From the NCBI GenBank assembly GCA_038232935.1, contig JBBSMX010000203.1, forward strand, positions 1 through 5,317: a stretch of 5,317 nt of DNA, read 5' to 3'. How positions within the stretch are numbered: the stretch's first letter is position 1; each line of letters starts with the position of its first letter. The notes under the pieces are model-generated. The model was not told where the DNA came from. It saw only the letters and a list, made by a program, of their open reading frames with translations, and searched no databases. Shown here one piece after another: positions 1 to 5,233 of the stretch. Origin of the DNA: JBBSMX01 sp038232935 (lineage in GTDB: Bacteria; Bacteroidota; Rhodothermia; Rhodothermales; JANQRZ01). The position numbers were made by a program, and so were the translations under genes.

Positions 1-15
1 GCCGCCATCGCGTGA
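1..15 (+). CDS. Possible 3' end of an upstream gene (last four codons and stop)
   Basis: Frame 1 reads Ala-Ala-Ile-Ala followed by TGA at 13-15, and a hairpin follows within five bases. This would fit the C-terminus of an upstream plus-strand gene. Four codons cannot identify a protein, and the two other plus frames are also open here because the DNA is GC-rich, so this is only a possibility. Confidence 0.25.
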   Translation, partial: AAIA

Positions 16-19
16 ATGC

Positions 20-34
20 CACGCGAAAAGCGTG
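20..34 (+). terminator. Small hairpin, possible 3' end signal of the upstream gene
   Basis: CACGC (20-24) and GCGTG (30-34) form a perfect 5-bp stem around a GAAAA loop. It sits just after the TGA at 13-15. No T-run follows (the next bases are CCCCTGTC), so it is not a classical intrinsic terminator. It could be a 3' stabilising hairpin or chance. Confidence 0.3.
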
Positions 35-149
35 CCCCTGTCAGAGGGCGAGAGCCGGGGTGGAGTGGTCTCAGCCCCGAAAGGTAGGGGTCAGCGCCGG
101 ATCGGCACCGTTCCGGCCCCCGCTCGCTCGCTCGGAGCGCGCGCTGTCG

Positions 150-179
150 TTGACAGAGCCCTGTCGGAGCGGCTATTTT
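150..179 (+). promoter_or_regulatory. Candidate promoter for the tRNA-Gln/prs transcript
   Basis: TTGACA at 150-155 is a perfect sigma70-type -35 hexamer. CTATTT (173-178, 17-base spacer) or TATTTT (174-179, 18-base spacer) could be the -10 element. The T-rich stretch 174-187 stands out in otherwise GC-rich DNA. Transcription would start about 185-190, leaving some 45 bases ahead of the tRNA. The -35 hexamer lies inside alternating inverted units CTGTC (144-148), GACAG (152-156) and CTGTC (161-165), which could be an operator-like site. Apart from this promoter and the hairpin at 20-34, I see no gene or recognisable RNA between 16 and 233. Confidence 0.45.
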
Positions 180-233
180 TCTTTTCTCTCTGCGCGAGGC
201 GAGCCGGGTCCTGCGGCCGTAGTCTCCGCCCCT

Positions 234-304
234 TGCCCGGTGGTGTAATGGCAGCACAGCACTCTTTGGAAGTGCTTGTGGAGGTTCGAATCCTCCCCGG
301 GCAG
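234..304 (+). tRNA. tRNA-Gln (anticodon UUG)
   Basis: This 71-nt gene folds as a complete cloverleaf. The acceptor stem TGCCCGG (234-240) pairs with CCGGGCA (297-303), with discriminator G304. The D stem is GTGT (243-246) with GCAC (254-257), one G-U pair. The anticodon stem is GCACT (259-263) with AGTGC (271-275), around the loop CTTTGGA (264-270). The anticodon TTG at 266-268 reads CAA, and CAG by wobble. The variable region is four bases. The T stem is GGAGG (280-284) with CCTCC (292-296) around TTCGAAT. The bases after G304 are CCT, so the CCA end is not encoded and must be added by nucleotidyltransferase. No terminator separates it from prs 87 bases downstream, so a joint transcript cut by RNase P and 3' nucleases is likely. 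Confidence 0.96.
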
Positions 305-391
305 CCTTCCCGATGACCACCGACCCGATGCCCGCCGTGCGATGCCGCGCGCAGGCGTTGCCTTTATCGATCCTACCGCCGAGCCCACCCG

Positions 392-1336
392 ATGGTGCTC
401 TCGAACGAACTCCCGATCTCGCTCTTCGCCGGGCGCGCCAACCCGGCGCTCGCCCTCGCCATCGCGCGGGCTTACGGGCAGGATCTCGGCGGCGTCACCA
501 TCAAGAACTTCTCCGACGGCGAGATCTACGTCCGCTACGACGAGTCCATCCGCGGTACGGACCTCTTCATCATCCAGTCCACGCCGCCGCCGGCCGAGAA
601 CTGGCTGGAGCTGGTCTTCATGATCGACGCCGCGCGGCGGGCGAGTGCCGCGCGGATTACCGCCGTGATGCCGTACTTCGGCTACGCACGGCAGGACCGC
701 AAGGACCAGCCCCGCGTCTCGATTGCGTCAAAGGCCCTCGCCAACATCCTCACCACGGTCGGGGTGGACCGGGTCCTGACGATGGACCTCCACGCCTCCC
801 AGTTGCAGGGCTTCTTCGATATCCCCGTCGACCACCTCTACGGGTCGGCCGTTCTGATCGAACACCTGCGGGAGCACTCGGCCGAGAACCTCGTCGTCGT
901 GGCCCCGGACGTGGGCTCGCTCAAGATGGCCCGCGCCTACGCCAAGCGGCTCGGCACCGACCTCGCGCTGATCGACAAGCGGCGGCCCCAGCAGAACGTG
1001 GCCGAGGTGATGAACATCATCGGCGACGTGAACGGCCGGAACGTCCTCCTCCTCGACGACATGGTGGACACCGCCGGCACGCTCGTCTCGGCGGCACAGG
1101 CGCTCCGCGAGGCCGGCGCGCTCGACATCCAGGCCGCCGCCACCCACGCCCTCCTCTCCGGCCCCGCCTACGACCGGATCGAACGCTCGGAGATCAGCCG
1201 CGTGCTCGTCACCGACACCGTACCGCTCCAGCGGACCTCGGAGAAGATCCGCGTGGTCTCCGTCGCCGAGCACTTCGCCGACGCCATCCACCGCATCTAC
1301 GCCGACGAGTCCGTTTCCACCCTGTTTATTCCGTAA
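392..1336 (+). CDS. prs: Ribose-phosphate pyrophosphokinase (PRPP synthetase)
   Basis: This enzyme transfers pyrophosphate from ATP to ribose 5-phosphate, giving PRPP and AMP in the cytoplasm. PRPP feeds purine, pyrimidine, His, Trp and NAD synthesis. The 314-residue length is normal for the bacterial class I enzyme, which is usually a hexamer. Visible motifs, in order: FSDGEIYVR (40-48), the ATP-binding YFGYARQDRK (95-104), MDLHASQLQGFFDIPVDHLYG split around His134 (131-151), APDVGSLKMA (171-180), the catalytic flexible-loop KRRP (197-200, Lys197 and Arg199 matching the conserved Lys and Arg), and the PRPP loop LLDDMVDTAGTL (220-231). No key residue is missing. ATG at 392 is the natural start; the N-terminus then begins a few residues before the conserved LFAGRANP. 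No Shine-Dalgarno sequence precedes it. It follows tRNA-Gln and lies 69 bases before rplY on the same strand, so co-transcription is likely. Confidence 0.97.
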   Translation: MVLSNELPISLFAGRANPALALAIARAYGQDLGGVTIKNFSDGEIYVRYDESIRGTDLFIIQSTPPPAENWLELVFMIDAARRASAARITAVMPYFGYARQDRKDQPRVSIASKALANILTTVGVDRVLTMDLHASQLQGFFDIPVDHLYGSAVLIEHLREHSAENLVVVAPDVGSLKMARAYAKRLGTDLALIDKRRPQQNVAEVMNIIGDVNGRNVLLLDDMVDTAGTLVSAAQALREAGALDIQAAATHALLSGPAYDRIERSEISRVLVTDTVPLQRTSEKIRVVSVAEHFADAIHRIYADESVSTLFIP

Positions 1337-1338
1337 CT

Positions 1339-1366
1339 ACGTCTCAAGCCCCGAACGACGTGGGGC
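1339..1366 (+). promoter_or_regulatory. Overlapping alternative hairpins in the prs-rplY gap
   Basis: ACGTC (1339-1343) can pair with GACGT (1357-1361), and GCCCC (1348-1352) can pair with GGGGC (1362-1366). The two 5-bp stems interlock, so forming one excludes the other. They begin three bases after the prs stop and end 39 bases before the rplY start, where a leader control element could lie. The stems are short and no T-run follows. A regulatory role is speculation. Confidence 0.25.
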
Positions 1367-1393
1367 GCTCGACCAACTGCAACCGACCGAACG

Positions 1394-1398
1394 AAGGA
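1394..1398 (+). promoter_or_regulatory. Shine-Dalgarno-like site of rplY
   Basis: AAGGA ends seven bases before the ATG at 1406, a good spacing for pairing with the 16S rRNA 3' end. It supports 1406 as the start. It stands out because prs, pth, hppA and the transposase have no purine-rich site at that position. Confidence 0.6.
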
Positions 1399-1405
1399 AC
1401 CCATC

Positions 1406-2062
1406 ATGGACGCTATCACGCTCGAAGTCAAGCCGCGCCAGACCGGCAAGCGCGCTTCCAAAGAAATCCGCCGCGCTGAGGAAGTCCCCTGCGTGCTTTA
1501 CGGGACCCACACCGCCCCCGTCCACTTCCGGGTCCCCGTGCTCGACATGCGCCCGCTGATCTACACGGCCGAGACGCACCGCGTTGCGTTCAAGCTCGAC
1601 GGCGAGACGTTCGATTGCATCGTGAAGCACATCGACTTCCACCCCGTCACCGACGTGCCGATCCACGCCGACTTCCTGGCCCTCACCGAAGGCGAGACGC
1701 TCGACATGACGATCCCGATCGTCCTCGTCGGCTCCGCGCCGGGCGTGAAGGCGGGCGGCATCATCTCGCAGGCGCTCAACGACCTCGAGGTCCGGTGCTT
1801 GCCGAAGGACATCCCCGGCCACATCGAGGTCTCCATCGAAGGGATGGAGATCGGCGACTCGGTCCACGTCTCCGACATCGAGGTCGAGAACGTGGAGATC
1901 CTGACCGAGCCGGCCCGCACCATCGTCTCGGTTGCCGCGCCGCGCGCCGAGGAGGAGCCCGAGGAAGAGGAGGGTCTCCTGCTCGAAGGCGAGCTGGCCG
2001 AGGGCGAGGAACTGCCCGAAGGCGAGGAGGGCGAGGAAGCCGAGGACGAGGACGAAGGCTAA
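1406..2062 (+). CDS. rplY: 50S ribosomal protein L25, long CTC/TL5-type, with acidic tail
   Basis: bL25 binds 5S rRNA in the central protuberance of the large subunit. The 218-residue protein is the long general-stress (CTC/TL5) form, not the roughly 95-residue E. coli form. The N-terminal 5S-binding domain spans about 1-93 and contains RRAEEVPCVLYG (22-33) and the hallmark VKHIDFHPVTDVPIHADFL (73-91). The C-terminal beta domain spans about 94-178 and includes GVKAGGIISQALNDLEVRCL (113-132) and PGHIEVSIEGMEIGDSVHV (137-155). From residue 181 comes a 38-residue tail of Glu, Asp, Gly and Leu with 22 acidic and no basic residues, probably disordered. The DNA there is a low-complexity GGCGAGG-like tract. 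AAGGA seven bases upstream supports the ATG at 1406. It lies between prs and pth, a widely conserved order, and a strong stem-loop follows its stop. In B. subtilis, ctc is stress-induced; nothing here shows that directly. Confidence 0.95.
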   Translation: MDAITLEVKPRQTGKRASKEIRRAEEVPCVLYGTHTAPVHFRVPVLDMRPLIYTAETHRVAFKLDGETFDCIVKHIDFHPVTDVPIHADFLALTEGETLDMTIPIVLVGSAPGVKAGGIISQALNDLEVRCLPKDIPGHIEVSIEGMEIGDSVHVSDIEVENVEILTEPARTIVSVAAPRAEEEPEEEEGLLLEGELAEGEELPEGEEGEEAEDEDEG

Positions 2063-2110
2063 ACCCCGCGTCCCGTGCGCGATCCGCACGCCGACTCTCG
2101 ACACGACACG

Positions 2111-2154
2111 AGCAGGCCGGGAGGTCGCCCCTCGGGGTGCCTTCCCGGCCTGCT
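2111..2154 (+). terminator. Strong stem-loop between rplY and pth
   Basis: Bases 2111-2124 (AGCAGGCCGGGAGG) pair with 2141-2154 (CTTCCCGGCCTGCT) over 14 bp with one G-U. After a T-C mismatch (2125/2140) the stem continues for 5 bp (2126-2130 with 2135-2139, one G-U) to a CTCG loop. This is the most stable local structure I see in the window. It lies 49 bases after the rplY stop and 46 before the pth start. Only two T residues follow (TT at 2154-2155, then GCGCG), so it may be a U-poor terminator, a 3' stabilising element or a processing site. Being nearly symmetrical, it could act on both strands. Confidence 0.6.
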
Positions 2155-2200
2155 TGCGCGTCTCCGCCCGGCCGCTTCCCCCCCCGACCCACTCCCTGCG

Positions 2201-2776
2201 ATGGCACGTGTCAAGCGGCTCATCATCGGTCTCGGCAACCCCGGATCGGAGTACGAGGCTACGCGCCACAACGCGGGGTTCCTCGTGGCCGACGCCGTGG
2301 CCCGCAAAGCCGGCGTCGCGTTCGAGCCCGGTGGCGGCCCGTACGTGCTCGGCTCGGGGAGCTACCGGGGCACCCCGTGCGCCATCGCTAAGCCGATGGA
2401 TTACATGAACCGGAGCGGCACGGCAGTGAGGAAGCTCGTCGGCCAGTTCGGGTTGGAGCCCGAAGACATCCTCGTCGTCTACGACGACCTCGCGCTCGAC
2501 CTCGGTCAGATCCGCTTGCGTGGGAAGGGCGGGGCCGGCGGCCACAACGGCATGCAGGATATCATCGACACGCTCAATTCGGCGAATTTTCCCCGGCTTC
2601 GTGTCGGCATCGGCTCTAGCTTCCCTCGCGGTCGTCAGGTCGATTTCGTGCTCGCCCCCTTCGATGACGAGGAGCGACCCCTGATCGAAGACGCCGTAGA
2701 AGAGGCCGCCGAGGCCGCGCTCGCGTTCGTCCGCGAGGGCCTCGTCCCGGCGATGAACCGGTACAATAGAAAGTGA
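2201..2776 (+). CDS. pth: Peptidyl-tRNA hydrolase
   Basis: This enzyme cleaves the ester bond of peptidyl-tRNA released early from ribosomes, recycling tRNA in the cytoplasm. The 191 residues match the usual bacterial Pth length (about 185-200). All catalytic positions of the E. coli enzyme are present: Asn13 in GLGNPGSEY (10-18), His23 in TRHNAGF (21-27), Asn70 in YMNRSG (68-73), Asp95 in VVYDDLAL (92-99) and Asn116 in GGHNGMQDI (113-121). RLRVGIG and the VDFVLAPF segment follow in the normal order. The frame is open upstream to a GTG at 2075, but family members begin within about ten residues of GLGNPG, so the ATG at 2201 is preferred. There is no Shine-Dalgarno sequence; the leader is C-rich with eight C residues at 2178-2185. 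It sits downstream of rplY as in many bacteria, but a stem-loop separates them, so it may have its own promoter, which I cannot locate. The first heptad of the next repeat begins at the last base of its stop codon. Confidence 0.96.
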   Translation: MARVKRLIIGLGNPGSEYEATRHNAGFLVADAVARKAGVAFEPGGGPYVLGSGSYRGTPCAIAKPMDYMNRSGTAVRKLVGQFGLEPEDILVVYDDLALDLGQIRLRGKGGAGGHNGMQDIIDTLNSANFPRLRVGIGSSFPRGRQVDFVLAPFDDEERPLIEDAVEEAAEAALAFVREGLVPAMNRYNRK

Positions 2777-2849
2777 AGCGTAAAACGTAAGGGTGCCCTC
2801 TGTAGCGTCGTCTCGCTGCTAGCACCTCTACGTTTTACGCCTTACGCTT
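2776..2849. repeat. Imperfect palindrome built of degenerate heptads, pth-hppA gap
   Basis: The plus arm reads as heptads AAGCGTA, AAACGTA, AGGGTGC (2776-2796). The other arm, read on the minus strand from 2849 to 2822, gives AAGCGTA, AGGCGTA, AAACGTA, GAGGTGC. The arms differ by one whole heptad. The best pairing is 12 bp (2778-2789 with 2829-2840), a 2x2 internal loop, then 5 bp (2792-2796 with 2822-2826). The apex holds a small hairpin, AGCG (2804-2807) with CGCT (2814-2817). A second register pairs 2776-2783 with 2842-2849. It fills most of the 111-base gap. TACGTTTT at 2829 resembles a Bacteroidota TAnnTTTG element, so a promoter role for hppA is possible. No T-run follows. Confidence 0.75.
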
Positions 2850-2887
2850 TAATCACCCCTCTCACCCAGAACCCAACCCCGTCTCTC

Positions 2888-5002
2888 ATGGAGCTTGAAA
2901 CGCTAATCTCCTACCTCGTCCCGATCTCGGGTCTGCTCGCGCTCGGCTACGCGTTCACCCGCGCGCAGTGGATCAACAAGCAGCCCGTCGGCACCGACCG
3001 GATGGCCGAGATCGCCGGCGACATCGCCGAGGGCGCGCAGGCGTTCCTCCAGCGCGAGTACCGCGTCCTCGTCGTCTTCGTCGCCGCCGTGGCCCTGCTC
3101 CTCGGCTTTGCGAACATGGGCCGCGTGGACTCGTCGCCGCTGATCGCGCTCTCGTTCGTCGTCGGCGCGTTCTGCTCGGCGCTCGCGGGCTTCATCGGGA
3201 TGCGCGTCGCCACGAAGGCGAACGTCCGCACCACGAACGCCGCCCGGACCGGGCTCGGCCCGGCGCTCAACGTCGCGTTCTCGGGCGGGCTCGTGATGGG
3301 GCTCTCCGTCGTCGGCCTCGGCGTGCTCGGGCTCAGCGTGCTCTTCATCGTCTACCAGAACCTCTTCACCGACCCCGACCTCGCCGTGGCTACGGCCCGC
3401 GTGATCAACGTGCTCGCCGGCTTCTCGCTCGGGGCGTCGTCCATTGCGCTCTTCGCCCGCGTCGGCGGCGGCATCTACACGAAGGCAGCCGATGTCGGAG
3501 CCGACCTCGCCGGGAAGGTCTACGAAGGCATCCCCGAGGACGACCCGCGTAACCCGGCGACGATTGCCGACAACGTCGGTGATAACGTCGGCGATGTGGC
3601 CGGCATGGGTGCCGACCTCTTCGAGAGCTACGTCGGCTCGATCATCGGGACGATGGTGCTCGGCGCGGCCTTCATCCCCGCCCTCGCGACGGCGGGCGAG
3701 ATGCCGCTGGGTGCCGTCCTGCTGCCCCTCGCCCTCGCTGCCGTCGGCATCGTGGTCTCGATTGCCGGCTCCTTCTTCGTGAAGGTGAAGGAGGGCGGCA
3801 ATCCGCAGCACGGGCTCAACATCGGCGAGTTCGGTGCGGCCGGGATCATGGCCGTGCTCTCGTACTTCATCATCGCAGGGATCATGCCGAACGCCTTCAC
3901 GGCGACGACCCCGATTGTCGGGGTGTTTACGTATTCGGCCATGCGGATCTTCTTCGCCGTGCTCATCGGCCTCGCCGCCGGCGTCGCCATCGGCCTCATC
4001 ACCGAGCACTACACGGCTACGAACCGCGGCCCCGTGAAAAGCATCGCCCGGCAGAGCGTCACCGGCTCGGCGACGAACATCATCGCCGGCCTCGGTGTCG
4101 GGATGTACTCGACGGGCGGCCCGACGCTCGTGCTCGTGTTCGCCATCATCGGCGCGTTTAGCGCCGCCGGCCTCTACGGCATCGCGATTGCCGCGCTCGG
4201 CATGCTCAGCGTGACGGGCATCCAACTCGCCGTGGACGCCTACGGCCCGATCTCGGACAACGCGGGCGGCATCGCCGAGATGGCCGAGCTCCCGCCGGAA
4301 GTACGCGAGCGGACCGACCTCCTCGACGCCGTCGGCAACACGACGGCCGCGATTGGCAAGGGCTTCGCGATTGGGTCGGCCGCGCTGACGGCGCTCGCCC
4401 TCTTCGCCGCGTTCATGCAGCAGGCGCAGATCGAGTCCATCAACGTCGCCAACCCCATCATCCTCTCGGGCGTGCTGCTCGGCGGGATGCTGCCGTTCGT
4501 GTTCTCCGCGATGGCGATGAACGCCGTCGGCCGCGCGGCCGGCGACATGATCAAAGAAGTCGGCCGCCAGTTCCGCGAGATCCCCGGCCTCCGCGAAGGC
4601 ACCGCCAAAGCCGACCACAAACGCTGCGTCGACATCTCGACGAAGGCGGCGATCCGCGAGATGATCCTCCCCGGCCTCCTCGCCGTGACGGTCCCCGTCG
4701 TGATCGGGTTCATCGACAAGAACATGCTTGGCGGGCTCCTCGTCGGCGTGACGGTCACGGGCGTGCTCATGGCGATCTTCCAGTCGAATGCCGGCGGCGC
4801 GTGGGACAACGCCAAGAAGCTGATCGAGAGTGGCGTCACCTTCGACGGGGTGAGCTACGGGAAGGGCACCGAGGTCCACAAGGCTGCCGTCGTGGGCGAC
4901 ACGGTCGGCGATCCGCTGAAGGACACGTCGGGTCCGAGCCTGAACATCCTCGTCAAGCTCATCGCCGTGGTGGCGCTCGTCATCGCGCCGCTGCTGGTGT
5001 GA
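2888..5002 (+). CDS. hppA: K+-dependent membrane-bound pyrophosphatase, ion-pumping
   Basis: This integral membrane enzyme hydrolyses cytoplasmic pyrophosphate and uses the energy to pump H+ or Na+ outward. The 704 residues contain about 16 hydrophobic segments, the first at 5-24 and the last at 685-704, as expected for the family. Substrate and Mg2+-binding motifs are intact: DVGADLAGKVYEG (202-214), EDDPRNPATIADNVGDNVGD split around Asp228 (217-236), GPISDNAGGIAEM (453-465) and the C-terminal HKAAVVGDTVGDPLKDTSGP (664-683). In GNTTAAIGKG (483-492), Ala487 and Gly490 mark the K+-dependent subfamily; K+-independent enzymes carry Lys and Thr there. Glu246 in DLFESYVGS is the gate glutamate position seen in Na+-pumping and some H+-pumping bacterial types, so the ion is undecided. 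ATG at 2888 gives the normal short N-terminus; there is no Shine-Dalgarno sequence. The gene stands alone between two heptad palindromes and ends before a clear terminator. Confidence 0.97.
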   Translation: MELETLISYLVPISGLLALGYAFTRAQWINKQPVGTDRMAEIAGDIAEGAQAFLQREYRVLVVFVAAVALLLGFANMGRVDSSPLIALSFVVGAFCSALAGFIGMRVATKANVRTTNAARTGLGPALNVAFSGGLVMGLSVVGLGVLGLSVLFIVYQNLFTDPDLAVATARVINVLAGFSLGASSIALFARVGGGIYTKAADVGADLAGKVYEGIPEDDPRNPATIADNVGDNVGDVAGMGADLFESYVGSIIGTMVLGAAFIPALATAGEMPLGAVLLPLALAAVGIVVSIAGSFFVKVKEGGNPQHGLNIGEFGAAGIMAVLSYFIIAGIMPNAFTATTPIVGVFTYSAMRIFFAVLIGLAAGVAIGLITEHYTATNRGPVKSIARQSVTGSATNIIAGLGVGMYSTGGPTLVLVFAIIGAFSAAGLYGIAIAALGMLSVTGIQLAVDAYGPISDNAGGIAEMAELPPEVRERTDLLDAVGNTTAAIGKGFAIGSAALTALALFAAFMQQAQIESINVANPIILSGVLLGGMLPFVFSAMAMNAVGRAAGDMIKEVGRQFREIPGLREGTAKADHKRCVDISTKAAIREMILPGLLAVTVPVVIGFIDKNMLGGLLVGVTVTGVLMAIFQSNAGGAWDNAKKLIESGVTFDGVSYGKGTEVHKAAVVGDTVGDPLKDTSGPSLNILVKLIAVVALVIAPLLV

Positions 5003-5006
5003 GTTC

Positions 5007-5097
5007 AGTGGACAGAGGACAGTAGACAGGCGAAGCTGAGAAAGGTACCGAAGCGGTTTCGCTCTGCCTCACCGTCCACCGTCTCACCGTCCACCGG
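5007..5097. repeat. Inverted tracts of degenerate GGTGGAC-type heptads after hppA
   Basis: The plus arm is three heptads, AGTGGAC, AGAGGAC, AGTAGAC (5007-5027), followed by AGGCGAA. The other arm, read on the minus strand from about 5095 to 5067, gives GGTGGAC, GGTGAGAC, GGTGGAC, GGTGAGGC, alternating 7 and 8 bases. On the plus strand this arm is two 15-base direct repeats (5067-5081 and 5082-5096) identical at 14 positions. Pairing between arms is imperfect: GTGGAC (5008-5013) matches either GTCCAC copy, and AGGC/AGC (5028-5036) matches GCT/GCCT (5061-5069). The centre carries AGCG (5052-5055) with CGCT (5060-5063) around GTTT. It starts four bases after the hppA stop and runs up to the terminator. 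Confidence 0.7.
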
Positions 5098-5099
5098 AA

Positions 5100-5134
5100 A
5101 AGCCCGGTTCCGCTGCGTGCGGGGCCGGGCTTCT
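5100..5134 (+). terminator. Intrinsic terminator of hppA
   Basis: Bases 5100-5113 pair with 5119-5132 over 14 bp, including two G-U pairs, around a TGCGT loop. The stem is preceded by GGAAA and followed by TTCTCT (5131-5136), a short T-rich tail in GC-rich surroundings. It lies 98 bases after the hppA stop, with the heptad tract between. It is the best rho-independent terminator in the window. The A-tract on its left could let it also work on the minus strand. Confidence 0.8.
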
Positions 5135-5179
5135 CTGTGCATGGGGGAGACAGGGTTACATCGGCGGGCCTCCGGTGTC

Positions 5180-5209
5180 TAGTGTGAGAGACGATTGGTT
5201 GTAATCTTG
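5180..5209 (+). promoter_or_regulatory. Candidate left end and promoter of an IS630-like element
   Basis: IS630/Tc1 elements insert at TA, often within CTAG. CTAG occurs at 5179-5182, 52 bases before the transposase ATG, so the TA at 5180-5181 could be the target duplication, with the terminal repeat starting GTGTGAGAG. TAATCTTG at 5202-5209 matches the Bacteroidota TAnnTTTG -7 element at all but one base and is 24 bases before the ATG. The right end is outside the window, so neither assignment can be confirmed; TTA at 5156-5158 is another possible TA site. Confidence 0.3.
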
Positions 5210-5233
5210 GGGCGACTCCTTCCTCTACTCGCT

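Noticed and set aside
95..117. Hairpin GCCGGA (96-101) with TCCGGC (112-117) in the leader region
   Set aside because: A 6-bp stem with a 10-base loop and no T-run is easily found by chance in DNA this GC-rich, and no gene context supports it.
12..316. Short overlapping open frames covering the tRNA and its leader
   Set aside because: They overlap a complete tRNA gene and are Arg/Pro/Ser-rich without motifs; openness is expected at this GC content.
1339..1366. A true H-type pseudoknot formed by both stems at once
   Set aside because: There are no bases between 1361 and 1362 to span the 5-bp first stem, so both stems cannot fully form together; they are better read as alternatives.
2075..2200. 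In-frame GTG extension of pth by 42 codons
   Set aside because: It would translate through the 2111-2154 stem-loop, and Pth proteins begin just before the GLGNPG motif, which the ATG at 2201 provides.
1337..2545. A 402-codon minus-strand open frame across rplY and the start of pth
   Set aside because: Same cause: it mirrors the codon bias of rplY and pth, crosses the non-coding stem-loop, and shows no family features.
2903..4879. A 658-codon open frame on the minus strand antisense to hppA
   Set aside because: Its translation is a low-complexity mix of Arg, Asp, Glu, Gly and His with no recognisable motif. It arises from the GC-rich codon bias of hppA, whose own frame is unmistakable.
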